From Trichoplax sp. H2 (lineage: Eukaryota; Placozoa; Uniplacotomia; Trichoplacea): DNA of 64,000 nt. The number at the start of each line of letters is the position of its first letter. Within the stretch, counting starts at the first letter, position 1. A program made the position numbers and the translations under genes. This document shows, piece by piece, positions 44,640-64,000 of the stretch. The notes under the pieces were generated by a model, which worked only from the letters and a program-made list of their open reading frames with translations, was not told where the DNA came from and ran no database searches. The stretch lies in the NCBI GenBank assembly GCA_003344405.1, contig NOWV01000005.1, positions 806,001 through 870,000 of the forward strand, given 5' to 3'.

Positions 44640-45612
44640 TTCGTACAGAAATGATGTCACCCATGCTTATTTACTTCCAGGTGTAACCAGTGTACAGCAG
44701 GTATGACACGCTGACATTACTTTTAGCTAGGGATTTCCAGTAGATTCACCAGGTACACACTAGCAAAGCTAATGTCACCATTACGGTTCTCCACTTGACC
44801 AGTCATACTGGGTAATGAATTACCATAGGTGACATAATTATTGTAAATGATGTCCTCACTTTTCGGCCATGGACTGCAGTAACTGTAAAGCCCGGCAAGC
44901 CACTCCTGATGTCCGCCCATTGCAGTGATTGTACAATGTACCTACTGTACAACTCTCCACTGACTTCGCCATCCAGTGGCAAAATGTACCGACGTACAAA
45001 AAGGATGTCTTCCTTATTGATTGACTTTGTAGTATAACTGGTATACCCGCAGGTGCAGTACTTGACATTATTTTGGCAAGCAATATTTTGTGGCAGATGC
45101 ACCAAGATTCTGCAAGTCATCGCTAGCCAAAAGGATGTCTGTTGTTTATTGGACCCGCTACCCCGTGGAATGAACCAACATGGGTTACCGTGCTCAAGTA
45201 TGGACTTACTGTACCTAATTATAAAACACTTTCAGACAGCACCGCTATAATGACGCTAAAATTGTTAAATGTATATAGGAATATCGGACAATCGTCAGCT
45301 GATTATCACGATAGACATATTTACAGGAGCAATGTAAATAAGTTCAGTTAAAATAACGTTATAAGGCTATGAGTCACCATCCGTCAGCGACGCAACTGGT
45401 AAAATGTCCATTTTGATTGTGCCGTCTAAAAATAGATGTCATCCACACAGATTCATTTTCTAGTCTAGCCACTGTAAGAATTGGTCCACCTTCGTAACAT
45501 TATTTTTGCTCGCAATTTTGCATCAGAATTCCCAGGTCACCGTTAGCAAAACAGATGTCGTCAATATGGTTCTCCAGTTGACGAGCTACACTAAGCAATG
45601 AATCACCACAGG
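44640..45612 (-). pseudogene. Degenerate series of repeated protein-like modules, unrecognised
   Basis: On the minus strand a phrase of the form (E/D)-D-I-x-(F/L)-(A/V)-x-x-x-L recurs with irregular spacing: DDICFANGDLGILM (about 45555), TTDILLASDDLQNLG (45135), EDILFVRRYILPLDG (45005), ADIRSGLPGFTV (44912), SEDIIYNNYVTYGN (44850), GDISFASVYLVNLLE (44773). Two longer copies share VT-GDSL/GNSL...QLEN/QVEN before it. The nucleotide similarity of the 45.13 and 45.55 kb copies extends about 100 bp. The frames are interrupted by stops between modules. It may be a decayed repeat protein gene or small exons of an undetected gene. The family is not recognised. Confidence 0.4.
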
Positions 45613-45640
45613 TGACATGGGTACAAGGTCGATACAAGAA

Positions 45641-45864
45641 CATGAGTTTGGCCTGACACTTGACAGAGATACATTGTACTGTACCAGTCTGGGCTGGACC
45701 GGACCGGACCGGACCGGGTTGGACTGGATTGGACTAGCACAATCATCGATTCCGAGACATGAGTTTGGCCTGACGCTTGACAGAGATACGGTGTACTGTA
45801 GTAGTTGTGTACGGTACCAGTCTGGACCGGACTGGACCGGACTAGCACAATCATCGATTCCGAC
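45641..45864. repeat. 117-bp tandem duplication with GGACC simple repeat
   Basis: Copy one is 45641-45757 and copy two 45758-45864. Both read CATGAGTTTGGCCTGAC-CTTGACAGAGATAC, then TGTACTGTA, a GGACCGGACCGG-type run, and ACTAGCACAATCATCGATTC. The GC-rich GGACC run stands out against the AT-rich surroundings. Confidence 0.85.
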
Positions 45865-46261
45865 TTTCCGACAATACACTACAGTGTACAGTACTCTCTT
45901 CCACAGTACGCTGCACTGTAGCAGAGACAATGTCCTGCACTGTACACTGTAAACAGTCCAGCTGGTAATCCGGTGGCACTTGTGCTTTGTTCAACACTTT
46001 GACCATCAGTCTATTTCAAGTCAATATCAAGGCCTATCTCATTTCAGGCCTAACACAACAATGAATGCATCAAAATGGCGGTGTTAACCAACCATTTGAT
46101 TATGCTGGGACAAAATCAATATGTTCGTTAACTGTTGTCCCTTATCCACTTTCAATCAGTCCATTTCTTGTTAGGTTAACTATTTGTTGTTCGATCGAAA
46201 ACTTTATTTGATTTATCCAATTGGAGACAAGTCCAGTTTCTCCTGGCCAGCTTGTGGGAAA
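45865..46261 (+). promoter_or_regulatory. 5' region of WDFY3
   Basis: Non-repetitive sequence upstream of the chosen start. The frame of exon 1 is open back to an in-frame ATG at 46184, so a 26-residue N-terminal extension cannot be excluded. Confidence 0.4.
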
Positions 46262-63992
<17,731 letters not shown>

Positions 63993-64000
63993 TAGCTACT

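Overview
The window is AT-rich nuclear DNA from an animal. The genes are split into many small exons with canonical GT/AG introns, mostly 60-300 bp, and they match conserved metazoan proteins. A 41-exon WDFY3/ALFY gene fits in under 18 kb, which points to a compact early-branching animal genome. A placozoan fits best and a cnidarian is possible. This is an inference from architecture; no species marker was read.

Layout: (1) 48-1543 (+): the last six exons of coproporphyrinogen III oxidase. (2) 1.5-22.3 kb: a gene-poor, repeat-bearing region holding a scattered family of small two-exon genes. Each encodes a signal peptide, a strongly acidic spacer and, on a separate exon, an arginine-rich cationic tail ending Gly-Lys-Lys-stop, an amidation signal. 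Two copies look intact (7262-7809 +; 19011-19692 -), one has an intact tail but two in-frame stops (12085-12600 -), and one is a relic (16.7 kb -). A 20-N assembly gap at 9472-9491 is flanked by a near-identical 171-bp duplication. (3) 22380-25283 (+): NFU1, the mitochondrial Fe-S scaffold. (4) 26033-28354 (-): inositol polyphosphate multikinase (IPMK) with an apparent 1-nt frameshift. (5) 28.6-30.4 kb: tandem segmental duplications and GTACAGTAC-rich repeats. (6) 30911-37731 (+): AAK1/BMP2K-type (NAK family) kinase with a Gln-rich tail and DxF/PF repeats. (7) 39625-43572 (-): FAD-linked sugar-lactone/alditol oxidase with unusual Cys-rich segments. (8) 44.6-45.9 kb: decayed repeats, including serial protein-like modules on the minus strand. 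(9) 46262-63992 (+): WDFY3/ALFY, reading through PH-BEACH and WD40 to a stop where the FYVE domain would follow.

The housekeeping genes do not form one pathway. CPOX (haem synthesis) and NFU1 (Fe-S delivery) are both mitochondrial metal-cofactor genes, while AAK1/BMP2K and WDFY3 act in endocytosis and selective autophagy. I see no reason to think their order is functional. The most original content is the cationic peptide-precursor family at 7.2-19.7 kb. Its tail exons lack a start codon and are easily missed by ORF callers; one gives an antisense shadow ORF instead. Exon joins were made by eye from splice consensus, reading-phase agreement and recalled family conservation, with no transcript evidence.
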